Assembly: GCA_019828565.1 (NCBI GenBank)
Contig: JAHDYR010000028.1
Location: forward strand, 124,001 to 188,000
Direction: 5' to 3'
DNA length: 64,000 nt
Source: Carpediemonas membranifera
Lineage: Eukaryota > Fornicata
Made by a program: the position numbers and the translations under genes. Below the pieces are notes generated by a model. That model ran no database searches. It was given only the letters and a program-made list of their open reading frames with translations, and was not told where the DNA came from. Positions 27,941-38,454 of this stretch are shown here, piece after piece; position 1 is the first letter of the stretch, and every line of letters begins with the position of its first letter.

Positions 27941-29130
27941 TCATGACCGTATGATGTTGGCTCTGGTCCACGCTTCAATGGCCGCCACGACCCCGGGCTT
28001 GACGTTGAAGCGGGGGTCGGTCGGCCCGACGCTGTTGCTGGCATCGCCGTAGACCCGCGCCCCAGGCAGCATCTGGGCCATGGACAGGCCGCACAGGTCG
28101 TAGCAGGTGTGGTAGGCGTCCCGGCTGCAGTCGGGCTTGTCTAGGAGCCCGCCGCCGGGGCACTGGCAGGCGGCGAGGAGGTACCTCTGCAACGCCACCG
28201 GGTCGGTGATGGTGGAGTATCCGTGCCGGGCCAGCACGCCGCACGCCATGCCCAGCCAGGTCGAGTAGCAGCCGTCAACGACCTTGTTGGTGCGGCCGTT
28301 GAACCCGCCTTCCTCGGTCTGCCGATAGACCACCCACCGCTGTAGCCTGGCGACGTCCAGGCCACCGAGGTCGCCCTTGATCAGGTCCAGTGCTGCTAGA
28401 CCCAGGCCCGTGAAGGAGCCGTGGGCCTCGAGCCCGGGAGCGGCAGCAAGGCCGCCCTCGTACGTCTGGCAGGAGAGGATGAAGTCAACCACACCAGCTT
28501 CCAGCTCTGATGTCCAGATACCGGCGATCTTTCCGGATATGACCGCAGCGTAGACTGCCCGCATGTCAATCTCGCCATCAGGCTCCATGCGATACGACCC
28601 GTCCGGCATGTGGACCGAGGATAGATACGAGTATAGCCCAGGTCTGTCGATCAGGTCGAGCACCGGCACGCGGGTGTGAGGGGAGACGATGACGAGGGTC
28701 GTCAGGGCGCTGTACGTAGTGATCGTGTGTGCGCCACAGGAGAGGTGACCCTTGAATCCTCCGCCCGGGTGTTGCAGCGCCAGTATCGTCTTCGCGATGT
28801 CTGTGGCCGTATCTTCATCGAGGGCGTCCAGAGCGTCGAGGGCGCGGCTGATCCAAAAGAGGTTGAACGGCCGAGCCACTGAAAGGGAGATGAGGTACTC
28901 GGGCTGATCAGTGTACAGCATTCGCTTGAGGTACGCGATTGTGTCCGTTCTGTTGAGCTTGATACTGTGTGAAGGCTTATCGAAAGGCAAACGTCTGTTC
29001 AAGCTCCGGCGTGCCGATGAGAGGCCGAATAAAGCGCATTACGAGGTCATTGACCTGCGTTATCACGGATATGCTGGAATAAACAAACCCTCTTCGCCTC
29101 TATCGTCGTCGGTGTCGCCTCGCTCATCAT
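27941..29130 (-). CDS. FNTB: Protein farnesyltransferase beta subunit
   Basis: This subunit binds farnesyl diphosphate and the CaaX peptide. Exon 1 is 29089-29130 (MMSEATPTTIEAKR). Intron 1 is 29055-29088 (34 nt, GTTTGT...AACGCAG). Exon 2 is 28993-29054. Intron 2 is 28965-28992 (28 nt, GTTTGCC...TCACACAG). Exon 3 is 27941-28964. Splicing gives ...VNDLVMRFIRPLIG...KLNRTDTIAYLKRML, matching the family N-terminus. The alpha-toroid repeats are seen as GGGFKGHLSCGAH, EGGLAAAPG.EAHGS and GGFNGRTNKVVDGCYS. The last contains the zinc ligands Asp and Cys, and the His ligand is in DAYHTCYDLCGLS. The GRTNK context and the DGCYS motif favour FTase over GGTase-I. The spliced protein is about 375 aa. Confidence 0.95.
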
Positions 29131-29402
29131 TTGCCCTCATGCTGTCAGCAACAAGATCGTGAAGCACAAGGAGAAGGGGCCAGAGGACACGGTCACCATG
29201 GATTTGTACCACAAGATCGAGAGCCTCTTCCACCACTTTGCCTTTAGTGACCTACCTCGCCTTTAGTGACCTCCCCGCGGAGATCCAGCTCAAAGCCAGT
29301 CACCAACTCATCAAACCAATGCTTATCGGACTCATGAAGCTGATGGTGCCCCTGCTGGAGCGCCCTGTTCAATTGTGCAGGTTTAGCCAAAAAATTGGAA
29401 CA
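29131..29402 (+). pseudogene. Short coding relic broken by a tandem duplication
   Basis: Plus-strand frames read SNKIVKHKEKGPEDTVTMD then LYHKIESLFHHFAFSDLP. A nearly exact repeat of GCCTTTAGTGACCT (29241-29275 area) shifts the frame, which continues AEIQLKASHQLIKPML. The composition looks coding, but no start, stop or family is clear. It lies in the promoter gap between FNTB (minus) and the FOP-like gene (plus). Confidence 0.3.
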
Positions 29403-30248
29403 ATGTCGGCGTCGGAGTTGGCCGCCATTGTCCGGGATGAGATGAAATCTACTGGTATTTATAGCGAGCTGCAGGCGCAGCTCCGAGCCTACGTGTATTG
29501 TATTGCTGAAAAGGGAAAGAATGTTTCTCGTGAGCCAATTGAGCTTGATCAGAACGATGAAATGATCGCTGTCATGATCATGGACTGGCTAGACGCTAAA
29601 GGCCTGAAGAACACTAAGAAAGTGATCTCAGTTGAGCTTGACAGTGAAAGCCTGCCAACAGCCGAGCAAGTCCGCGCTCGTCTGCCTCAGTCCGCCACCC
29701 CGACCGAGCCCTGCCTCATACGGGCCATGCTATCCTCAAAGAAGTCCGCCCCGGCCGCTCTCGGCCAGGCTGCCCCCTCGTTCAGCGCCACGTCGCTCTC
29801 CGGCCTCTCTGACCTGAGTACGAGCTCAGTCCAGCGCGAATCGCCTAAGTCTCCGGACATCCGGACTGAGATGAGGCCGGAACTTGCTCAGATGGAGAGC
29901 ACGAATGGAATATACCAGCTGACTATCGGCATCGGTCTCGATAAGCCGAGCCTGCCCGACCTGTCGAAGGGGGTCACACCCAACCCGAGCAAGTCGCTCC
30001 CCCCGCTCAGCGGCGGGCCTATGGGCCGTGGGAACCCTCTGGCTGGGTCCTTGGACAAGAGTGCGGACGGCCTCAGCCTGTCGTCTGCCGGCCTCGACGT
30101 CCTCCAGCAGGTTAAGCGGCCTGCAGTGACATATACTGCACCTGAGAAGGAGGAGGAGGAGGATGGGATCGACCTGGAAGGGGAGCTTGAGGACTTCAGC
30201 GACCTCGACGACATCGAGTTCGAGGATGACTTCGAGGACGACAAGTAG
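29403..30248 (+). CDS. FOP/FGFR1OP-like centriolar protein with LisH dimer domain
   Basis: The start is set at 29403 (MSASELAAIVRDEMKSTG), because the earlier in-frame Met belongs to non-homologous sequence. Residues ~3-85 follow the FOP N-terminal dimerisation pattern (L...V...L..SG....I.A.LRA.VF...E) including a LisH-like segment. Such proteins sit at centrosomes and basal bodies and help ciliogenesis. The middle is Ser/Pro-rich and disordered. The last ~35 residues are strongly acidic (ELEDFSDLDDIEFEDDFEDD), as in other FOP relatives. The protein is 281 aa. A flagellated host is implied. Confidence 0.75.
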   Translation: MSASELAAIVRDEMKSTGIYSELQAQLRAYVYCIAEKGKNVSREPIELDQNDEMIAVMIMDWLDAKGLKNTKKVISVELDSESLPTAEQVRARLPQSATPTEPCLIRAMLSSKKSAPAALGQAAPSFSATSLSGLSDLSTSSVQRESPKSPDIRTEMRPELAQMESTNGIYQLTIGIGLDKPSLPDLSKGVTPNPSKSLPPLSGGPMGRGNPLAGSLDKSADGLSLSSAGLDVLQQVKRPAVTYTAPEKEEEEDGIDLEGELEDFSDLDDIEFEDDFEDDK

Positions 30249-30960
30249 TGAGGTTGGTGTTTGATCATGTTCGACTGCTGTTTGCTGAGTAAATAGACAA
30301 GCCTGCCGTCAGTCAGCTTCAGAAAGACAGCTACGCCCTCAGCCGCTGTTTCATCCCTCTATGTCTGCCCAACGGCATTGTACCAGACAGTCTCATCAAC
30401 GGCCAGCAAATCATCGTCCTTTCTCATGAGGGGCAGCATCAGATCAATGGAATGACAAGTGGCGCCACAGGGCATGTGTTGATCACCGAGAATTGTCGCT
30501 CCTATCGCATGTCGAGATGAGATGCGATCAATTTCCTAAAAGTGCACACAACATTCTGAACATCTCCATCATCGATTTTAGGACGACGACACCGAGATAC
30601 TGAGACAGAGGGCCACCTGCCCTGCGGCCGGCATGGCGCCATCACAGGCTCTTGAGTATCTCAGCGCGTCCACGACCAATTCGATCAGTGCCCGGTCTCG
30701 ACGGCACCTGCTGCATCTTGGTTAGCTGGGATCCCGTGACCAGGCTGACTCATCTCATATCTCTCCGGTCCAGCCGATGTAGCATGGGCTCTATCCATGC
30801 ACATCATCGCGCGCTGAGCTTGATTCAAGTGCGACAGGGGCGACTCAGCCTTCCGTGCTTAAGGCCTTCAACACGATGTGGCGCTCTATTCATGGATATT
30901 GGCCTCATCCGAGGTAAAATTTAAGATTTCTACACGCGGTGACTTCACTTCACAAAACCC
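30249..30960. other. Gap with an ATG-less open stretch
   Basis: Over 712 bp no complete gene is visible. From about 30297 to 30522 the plus strand is open for ~74 codons with coding-like composition (YALSRCFIPLCLPNG, GQQIIVLSHEGQH) but has no ATG. It may be a retroelement scrap. The remainder shows nothing. Confidence 0.3.
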
Positions 30961-33900
30961 TCACCCTTGCGCGACAATCCGCAGCAGGCTGGCTGCGACG
31001 TTGTCACCGTCGCCCTCATGAAGAGAGTCCAATTGCCTCAGGAGCTCCACCAGGGCCTCTGGGGCGGGCGTCCCTGCAGTAGCAGCAACCAGGGCCCGAC
31101 ACGTGGCCACTGACCACTGGATCATCGCCACCCGGTCGGCCGACGCCACGCCCTGGAGGGCGGCGGCCATTGCATGCATCAAGGTCTCGTCCAAGAAGGT
31201 GCCTGGATGTGCTGGGCCAAACAGACGAACCAGCAGGGCAATCGTGTGCAGGGCGTGGAGCTGCAGACTTGGGTTGGCCAGGCATGCCACGAGCGGGGTG
31301 AATGCATCCAAGATCTGGGTCTGCCCTGTCAAGATACACTGTGACCGCTGCCTGAGGCCGTTGTCACCAACACCATCGAGCACTGCAGAGAAGAATGCGA
31401 GGATCTCTTCCAGCACGGACACATTCCTCGCTTCGTTCGGGTCGGGGTCTGTTTCAGTAGCTTTAAGCACATCCACCATGAGGGCGGCCAATAGTCGGCA
31501 GATCTCCCTCGTCTGCAGCAGTTCTCTGCGGATATCCCGGTTTGCTAGGGCAATCCGGAGAATGAGCACGACGTCGCTGTGCAGGTGCGGGTGTGTCGCG
31601 TGGCAGAACCCAAGTAAATCTGTAAACACGAGTCGGCTGTGCTGGGCCAGCTCGTCGAGCACGCTCCCGTCCAGAGCGATGCATCGTGCAAGGAGGTGGG
31701 TGCCGATCTTAGGAATCGGGCTATGATCGTACAAGAGCGGCCTGAACACGGTGAGCATGTGTTCCTTGACGAACTTGACCACGACTGGCATGTTTCCCCC
31801 GTCCGCGATGACTGTATTAAGGGCCATCAGCAGGCACGACGCGTAGTGGTAGCGGGTGGCAGGGATGGGGTCTTGGCACAGGGAGAACACCAGCGCGGGC
31901 AGGAACTGGCCGACAGCGAGTGCCATGTCAAACGTGGTGACCTGGGCTGTCACCGCGACACACAGCGACTTCACCATGTCAAGGGCGTCGTCAGAGATGA
32001 TGGGCGTGTTGGTGTTCGGGAGAACTTGGATCGAGAGGGGCAGAACGACCGCGAGGACCTGGAGCATAGAGTCGCACGAGAGATGGGGGCGCAGGTCGGC
32101 GCGGTCGAACGCTGGAGAGAGAAGGCGCGCCTTTTCAATCTTTTGATTAATTGTCACCATTTTGTGGTCATTCCGGATCTCGGATAGGATCTTGCTGAAA
32201 GTCTGCTCCGCCAGCAGCTGGATCTGAGCCGCGAGGAACACGGCGCAGTGGCCGACATAAACTGCACTGTCGAACATGGCGATGCCGTAGATGGCGCATG
32301 CCCTCTTCGTGAGCAGAGGCTCTATCGACGTCGCAGGCATCCCTCTGATCATCTGTCCGCACGCCACCAAGGCCTTTCCTCTGAACAGGGCGTGCGAGTG
32401 CTCAGTGAGCTTGAGGACTGAGTCTGCGAGCACCTTGTCGCCCGCCAGGAGGTTAACTATGCGCTTGGGCGGGGATCCTGTGCTGAAGACGGCGTTGAGT
32501 ATGTTGAGGGCGGCCAGCTGGACCCTAGGGTTGTTCTCAGCGAGGAGCCCGCTGATGGGCAGCACATGCAGTTTCTCCGCAGCAGCATGGATCAGCGCCG
32601 GGTTATTCAAGCCGTGTCGCCCCACAGCGCTGAGGGCAGCAACCCTTCTGTTCGTCTCAGCGGTTGAGTCACCCGGGGTAGAGATAAATCTTCCCATGGC
32701 CACGATGACGGCTGGGGTGAAGAACGTGGCCGTAGCCGCGTGGGGGGTCCACACGGCGATGTTCTCGATGGCCCTGCAGATGTAGTGGGAAACCACGACG
32801 TCGAGGTCGTCGACTCGGTCGAGGAAGGTGGGGATCATAGAGGGCGGGATGCTCTGCCGGTCGGTGCGGCTACCAAGGTAGAACAGAACCTCGGCCAGGG
32901 CAGCGGTGGCCATCCTCCGCAGCCCCTGGAGGTTCTTAGTCGTCGCCGTCTGCAGCGCTTCGAGCAGTGCGAAACCGACCTCGCTGTGGGCCGAGCTCGA
33001 CGTCCGTGCTTCAGCTCTGAACAGCAGCGACAGGACGCAGCAGACCAGGGACCGGGTCGACGGGTCTCTATGCGCTCTCAGGAGCCGCGCCAGGTGGCTA
33101 GGCAGGGGCGAGGAGATCAGAGCAGACGCGACCTCCACAGACTTCAACAGATGCAGCACCAGGGCCAGCACGGGCTTGTGAGAGTCTGACAGGTCTCTGA
33201 TGTCCAGCATGGTGATCACACGACCCGTCCACGCTTCAAGGTCACCGGCGCTCATGCGGGCGAGCTCGGCTGCCGTGGGAGCGTCAGCAGCAAGGTGGTC
33301 ATACGATATCTTCGCGTATCTGTCAATCTGCTTTGTCAACACAATGGGTCGCGCCTTGAGGTCCTCCGCGACCCTGAGCAGTGGCTCGGCGTCAGGGGGG
33401 GCCTGAAAGTCGTCCTCGGGGATGGCAGACATGAACATGCGCGTCTCTGTCTCCGTCGTCGGTGTCTCGGGCGGAAGTATGCCGGAGCCTGACTTGCGGT
33501 TTGAAAGAATCGCGGCAATCTTGGACAGACGGTGCTGTACCGCGTGTGAATCAGATTCATCAAATTTCTGAGCGATCCCCCTGTATCTCTGATACATTGG
33601 CTCAGGTGGCAATGCCCCCAACTTCAGTGGTTCCCCAAAGAAGGGATGGATTGCCAGGGCGGGCCAAGCGAGCCGCTCTCTCGGGTCACGGGACAATAGA
33701 CCAGTCAGCAGACTCTTGAAGTCGGCGTCAGTTCCTGCTGGGATGTCTAGGGGGCAAGTGAGTGTGTTTCTAGCGGCTTGAAGCGGGGTGTCGGATACCG
33801 TGATGAAGGGGTGACGGCCGAACGCCATGTAGTAGAGCAGGATACCCATAGCCCACAGGTCGGTCTCGTATGACGGCACGCCTTCCCTGTCAAGAAGCTC

Positions 33901-34466
33901 GGGTGGGAGGAGACGGACGTGGTCCTTGGCGTCCGCCTCGAACTGCTGCTGGGACCTGACCTGCACATCGTCGACCTGTATGGCGTTGTTGAAGTGATAC
34001 AGCTTAAGGTTGCCGTTGCCGTCTAGCAGGACCGACCTTGACTCGAGGGGGCCGTAGATGGTGCCCTTGCGGTGGCAAAAGTGGAGGGCCTCGCGGATGT
34101 CTCGGGCAAAGAGGCGGGTGGACTCGACAGGGAGGCAGCCGTCCTCCTCCAGCAGCTTCTCGAGGCTGCCACCAGTGCACAGCTCGACGACTAGCCAGAT
34201 ATGCTCCTCGGTCTCGTACCACGAGAAGAAGCGCAGGATGTTTGGGTGCTGGAACGAATGGAGGTAGCGGGCCTCCTTGCGGATATCATCGGTGTACTCC
34301 TTGAGGATGGACTTGGCGGCGACGTACTCCTGTGTGAGCTGGCGCGGTGGAACGGACAATGTTGAACTTCTTCCGAGCCCTGTAGACGACACTCTTCTCT
34401 GTGCGTCCTACCTCGTCAAATACCTGCGTTAGGAAGATTGGTGGTACAAACAATGTACTCTTGCAT
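30961..34466 (-). CDS. ULK4: ULK4-like pseudokinase with HEAT/ARM repeats
   Basis: Three exons: 34452-34466 (MQEYI), 34358-34423 and 30961-34329. Introns are 34424-34451 (GTTTGT...TAACGCAG) and 34330-34357 (GTCCGTT...TCACACAG), both exactly 28 nt. The spliced N-terminus VFDEVGRTEKSVVYRARK is the ULK4-type glycine loop. The next region has SWYETEEHIWLVVELCTGGSL, a close match to ULK4. The catalytic loop reads GTIYGPLESRSVLLD, so the HRD Asp is missing, and the DFG position reads YHFNN, so it is a pseudokinase. Residues ~380-1149 are an armadillo/HEAT superhelix. ULK4 is linked to cilia and microtubules. The first exon of only 15 nt is notable. Confidence 0.92.
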
Positions 34467-34683
34467 CCCCGAGATGGTGGGATGATGCTTTTGTCTTATC
34501 GTGCACAAATGACGTTTAATCAGATGATTAGGCCTCCTCCTCCTTGGCAGCCTGCCCGAATCCGACCTCGGTCGCCAGTTGGGTCGTTCTGCTCGTGCAG
34601 GTCGACCACATGCGTCAGCCACTCGCGATCAGCTTCATGATACATGATTTACTCGGCGCGGCATATGTTAACCATAACTCTCC

Positions 34684-35688
34684 TCATGGGGCCAGCTTTG
34701 AGCTGATCAGGGCCTCGTGCTCGATAGCATCCGTGAGGTGTGCGTCCTCAAGAGGGTGGGCGTCAGGCACGTCCGCCACCCGCCGCACAAAGAGCCGGAA
34801 CTTCTGCAGCCGGGAGGCGACGTTCTCGCGGGAGATGCCCTCCACGTTCATCAGACTCAGTACGTTCTTAGGCACGGACGACTTGACGCCCAGCACCCGG
34901 ACAGCAGTGACAAAGCGCTGGTGGAGCTCGGGGGTCCACACCAGACGTCTGCGGCCGTCCTTACCGACCTTGCCCTCGGGTTTGTTCATGTACGCCTCGT
35001 CCTGGTGGGCATCGAAGGCTGCCCGGTCCATCCCATCGAACTGGGGGGCAATGCGCTGAGTCTGCACGAAGCCGGCGGGGGCAGGCTTGGCTGTCGGCGG
35101 TGACGGGGCTGCGCTGGATGCGGGCGAGGCTGTGTTGACGATCTTGGGCACGGACACAGGCTTGGGGACCGATACAGAGATGTAGAGCTGGTCGGACCCG
35201 GTCATGGCCGACTTCTGGACGAGAAGCTGCCTCGAGGTGGAGAGTGGCGCGAGGCGAGTGACATACAGAGGCATGAATCCCGCCGCGTCGGCAGGATTGT
35301 CAACGGGCAGGTCGGGGCGGGAGACGGCATGGCTAGCAATGGTCTGCAGCGGGAGCTCTGGCTCTGGGATGATGACCATGTTGGCGGTGTTGAAGAATTT
35401 GATCTTGGGGATCGTGTCGGTTGGAATCATGACCGGAGCCGGTGGGGCGAGAGAAAAAGAACTCGGGGGGGGCGTTATAGCAGGCGGGGTGGATAATGTA
35501 GGCGTTGGGGCATCTTGGCCGAACGATGAGAGTGGATTCTGCAGGCTGACTAGAGAGGAGCCGATAGCGAACGGATCCTCCTCATGAGTGGGGAGCATCT
35601 TCTCCTTGGAGTTGAGATCCATTGCTAGCGCCGAATCGAAGAACATAGCTTCATCTCTAAAGACGTTGGAATCAAGTAGAAACTCCAT
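34684..35688 (-). CDS. GARP-type single-Myb transcription factor
   Basis: The start at 35688 (MEFLLDSNVF) is the first ATG. Residues ~235-300 hold a GARP/B-motif: RRRLVWTPELHQRFVTAV...VPKNVLSLMNVEGISRENVASRLQKFR. This is the DNA-binding domain of plant B-type response regulators, LUX and GLK factors. The rest is disordered, rich in Pro/Ser/Ala, and could be an activation region. There is no receiver domain. The protein is 334 aa. GARP factors are best known from plants and algae, so one in a heterotrophic protist is worth noting. Confidence 0.9.
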   Translation of the reverse strand: MEFLLDSNVFRDEAMFFDSALAMDLNSKEKMLPTHEEDPFAIGSSLVSLQNPLSSFGQDAPTPTLSTPPAITPPPSSFSLAPPAPVMIPTDTIPKIKFFNTANMVIIPEPELPLQTIASHAVSRPDLPVDNPADAAGFMPLYVTRLAPLSTSRQLLVQKSAMTGSDQLYISVSVPKPVSVPKIVNTASPASSAAPSPPTAKPAPAGFVQTQRIAPQFDGMDRAAFDAHQDEAYMNKPEGKVGKDGRRRLVWTPELHQRFVTAVRVLGVKSSVPKNVLSLMNVEGISRENVASRLQKFRLFVRRVADVPDAHPLEDAHLTDAIEHEALISSKLAP

Positions 35689-36149
35689 TCGTTGCAATAG
35701 AAAAACCGAGCTCGTGTCCTGGGCTCAAGGAATTATTGGCTGCATTTTCCTGCCACCCTGGGAGTCACTCAGAGCACCCAACAGAGAGCGTTGGAGGCAA
35801 CACAGACGACCCTGACATATGTCCTGGGTGTCTAAGTTTTTTTTCCAATTTTTGTCAGATGACCACCAATTCGAAGTCAACCAAAAAATGGGAAGCGCGC
35901 CTGGTCTATTTTCACACTTTCTAACGGAATCCAATGCTTCGCCATTGAAAGTGGAATACGGGTCAAACCAGCCACTCTTGGGCCTGGAAGGAGAACTGGC
36001 GCTGAGTCGACGCGACTGAATGCGTCAATCGCACTGTCATGCAGCCCACCTATGATGTCTGGGGCTGGCGGCAAAGTCGGCATACATCATGTGCCAGGAT
36101 AATAGAAAGGTATGACAAGACGATATAAGACGATGCAGTATTTAACCAA
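35689..36149. other. Intergenic, no gene seen
   Basis: About 460 bp without a convincing coding frame. It has AT-rich runs (poly-T at 35838-35846) and should include the GARP gene promoter and the 3' end of RPLP2. Confidence 0.5.
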
Positions 36150-36464
36150 TTAGCCGAAAAGGTCGAAGCCCATGTCGGAGTCAGACTCGGACTCCTCAGC
36201 GGGCTCCTCGGCAGCCTCCTCGGTGGCGGCGGCGGCACCAGCGGCAGCGGGAGCGGCACCACCAGTGGGGACGGTAGCGAGCTTCTCAGCGCCAGCGGCG
36301 ATGACCTCCTCGAGGTTCTTGCCAGCGAGCTCAGAGATGATGAGGTCGCACTGGGCGGAATCGGCGTCAACACCGACGGAGGAAAGGACGGAAGTCATGT
36401 CCTTAGCGGAGGGAGCGGCGTTGCCACCGAGGACGCAGAGCATGTAAGCAGCGAGGTTCTTCAT
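36150..36464 (-). CDS. RPLP2: Acidic ribosomal stalk protein P2
   Basis: The start at 36464 ([15 protein letters not shown]) is the normal P2 start. An open frame continues upstream but is non-homologous. The product is 104 aa: the N-terminal dimerisation domain ([20 protein letters not shown]...[13 protein letters not shown]), an Ala-rich hinge, and the conserved acidic tail ending DMGFDLFG that recruits elongation factors to the 60S stalk. TTACACAG directly precedes the ATG, resembling an intron 3' end, so a 5'-UTR intron is possible. Confidence 0.95.
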   Translation of the reverse strand: MKNLAAYMLCVLGGNAAPSAKDMTSVLSSVGVDADSAQCDLIISELAGKNLEEVIAAGAEKLATVPTGGAAPAAAGAAAATEEAAEEPAEESESDSDMGFDLFG

Positions 36465-36678
36465 CTGTGTAACAGTAATAAGACCGTAAAAGGCACGGGG
36501 AACGCACGGGAAAACGTCGACTTTCTCAGCTACTTTTTTTTCGCAAAAAAATGACGACGTCATTCCTCGACAGCTTGGCAGCTCTTGGTCTGTAAAAATT
36601 CCTCGACAGCTCAAACTTGTCCACCAGAAGGTGCCTTAAAGCCAAGCCCCAGTTTTATCTATACATGCGCGTGGAGCC

Positions 36679-37239
36679 TCATTTTGACTTGACAAGGTAA
36701 ACATTTGTTGTCTCGTTTGTGCTCTCGTCCTTCTTCCATACATGGGTCTCCACCGGGTTGTTAAACCCTGCCGCACGGAGCATTCCGATGATGATGCCAG
36801 TAATGAACGTCGCAGGGTTGAGCTGGCCCGCCTCGATGTATCTGTTGGTGATAGGCACAGACTCGAGAATCATGTCTGGGTGAGACATCCGGGGGTGGGT
36901 ACAAACACGAGTTGTCCGCGGGGATGCGCTGCAGGCCGTCTGCAGGCCGACCGAAGAGCATGCGCCATACATTGTTCGAGATGAACGACAGAAACGACTC
37001 AAGGGTATCTTTCCTGTTGGCCTTCTCACGGTATGTCATGAGTTCCAGGACCTTGAGGCCAAGGCGTTCTCCGGCTGCTTGAAGACGCCCCTCGAGTTCA
37101 TCAGAGCTTGAAGCTCTGCTGTGGAAGTAATTCAGCATCTCTGCGAAGAGAAATGAGAATGAAGACATAGCGATCTGAGTAAATGCTATATTCGATGAGC
37201 ACAAACGTCCGGGCGCCCCTTCTTTAGTGTCTTTTCCAT
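36679..37239 (-). CDS. TRAPPC5: TRAPP complex subunit TRAPPC5 (Trs31)
   Basis: TRAPPC5 is a core subunit of the Rab1/Ypt1 exchange factor at the Golgi. Exons are 37207-37239 (MEKTLKKGRPD), 36907-37174 and 36679-36875. Introns are 37175-37206 (32 nt) and 36876-36906 (31 nt); both start GTTTGT and end TTACTCAG or CTCACCCAG. The spliced 165-aa protein has the Bet3-like fold signatures FSFLFAEMLNYFHSR, EGRLQAAGERLG, FISNNVWRMLFG and NPATFITGIIIGMLRAAGF. The reading DNS-YMILESVPITNRYIE across intron 2 matches the family's YIIE.EPL.N.YIS. Confidence 0.93.
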
Positions 37240-37343
37240 CGATTTCGTTCGATGATGCTTAACCTGCGTGGTCGGCCACTGCCGCTCCGTGCATGTGCAC
37301 AGTACTACATGAGCGTCACATAAACCAATCCGTCCGTGCCCAC

Positions 37344-37922
37344 TCACTCAGCTTCCGCCTTCTTCTCGTCGACGTAGGCCCGCAGCGTCCTCTCCTGCTG
37401 GGCCAGGCCAGGCTGGTGCCCGTGCATCTTGCGGCTCAGACGCTTGTACAGCTCCTTGGCAGACATAGTCTTGCCCAGCTCGTCTGTTCTCTTCAGTGAC
37501 AGATACCCGAATGAGCTGGAGGCCCTGGGCTTCTCCGACTCGAGCTGGTCTGTCTCCCGTAGATACTGCAACGTCGCAGCAACACCGTCTCTCGCTAGAC
37601 TGGTCGTGTCTGCCGCTGTAAGGTGAAGCGAGGGCGCGGAAGGGGCGGTGCGAGCGCGGGGCTTGCGGCCCTTCTCGGCGGAGGGGTCGTGCTGGCTCCA
37701 CTGGCCAATGCTGCCGACCTTGGCGTCGAACTGCTGTGGTAAGGGCTCTTCGCGTGCCCGTTTCTTCGCTTGTTCTGCCGCATACTGGTCTGAGAGTGTC
37801 TGTTCAGTCATCGCCGTCACCACAGACGACACGCCTTCCAGTCCTTGCCGAAACGCTTCCGCCTTCCGTTTTTTGCTTCCCTTCCTTCGTTTATCCAAGC
37901 TTCTTCTCTCCCGGCCGCTCAT
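37344..37922 (-). CDS. SNU66: SART1/Snu66-like tri-snRNP protein, very short
   Basis: SART1 (Snu66) is a U4/U6.U5 tri-snRNP factor of usually 600-800 aa. Here the protein is about 192 aa. The N-terminus is basic (RRSLDKRRKGSKKRK). The C-terminal ~90 residues contain the diagnostic end of the family: a GVAATLQYLRE segment, then MSAKELYKRLSRKMHGHQPG, equivalent to the SART1 motif L.PKEAFR.LSH.FHGK..G, then a charged tail. It fits a genome with real but very short introns and a reduced spliceosome. The family call rests on this C-terminal motif. Confidence 0.7.
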   Translation of the reverse strand: MSGRERRSLDKRRKGSKKRKAEAFRQGLEGVSSVVTAMTEQTLSDQYAAEQAKKRAREEPLPQQFDAKVGSIGQWSQHDPSAEKGRKPRARTAPSAPSLHLTAADTTSLARDGVAATLQYLRETDQLESEKPRASSSFGYLSLKRTDELGKTMSAKELYKRLSRKMHGHQPGLAQQERTLRAYVDEKKAEAE

Positions 37923-38205
37923 AATGGCCACTGATAAGAGGGATCTGGTCAAATCGATTTATACGTATACATAGCTCTCAATGTACCGGTCCACACCGGC
38001 CAGCGTTAGTGGCAGCTTCACCCCCGACCTATAGGCTGGCCGGCGTTGGACTGATCTGGTCAAACCCGGCAAACCGCGGGTCTACCCAGAATCCCGCTGC
38101 CATCGCTCTGCGTGCTCCAGAAGCATCAGTAACAGCGGGATCCGGGTATAGCCCTGGTATCTTTACTGCTAGATTTGTCTCTTTCTTCTGCCTGCGTTCA
38201 TCCCC

Positions 38206-38415
38206 TCAGATGAGAATGCCGATCAGACTGAGCATCGCGAGGATGACCCAAAACTGCAGGATCCCGCGGTTCAAGAGAAGAAGCACAATTAAGTTCAGGT
38301 TTGTCGTTGAGTTGTAAATGTTCTCTTGCTTGGAGGTGAGCAGTATCCAGCTGATAAAAACTGAGGCACTAAGGTATACTCCATCTATGCTCCTCTGCCA
38401 TGCCGGAATGTCCAT
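38206..38415 (-). CDS. Small two-span membrane protein, 69 aa
   Basis: It has an ATG (MDIPAWQRSIDGVYL) and two hydrophobic spans (residues ~13-27 and ~42-68: LIVLLLLNRGILQFWVILAM...). Size and layout recall Yos1/IER3IP1-type early secretory proteins, with LLLNRG..QFW near the second span, but the match is too weak to name it. Confidence 0.5.
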   Translation of the reverse strand: MDIPAWQRSIDGVYLSASVFISWILLTSKQENIYNSTTNLNLIVLLLLNRGILQFWVILAMLSLIGILI

Positions 38416-38454
38416 TTTGGACGGGCAGATCCGTCAGATGATTTATGATCGGAA

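Noticed and set aside
34330-34392. ULK4 starting at 34392 (GTG)
   Set aside because: The codon is not ATG, and the glycine loop lies upstream in another frame joined by two 28-nt introns.
38206-38415. Naming the small membrane protein as Yos1/IER3IP1
   Set aside because: Only size and the second span agree; key conserved residues of the family are not evident.
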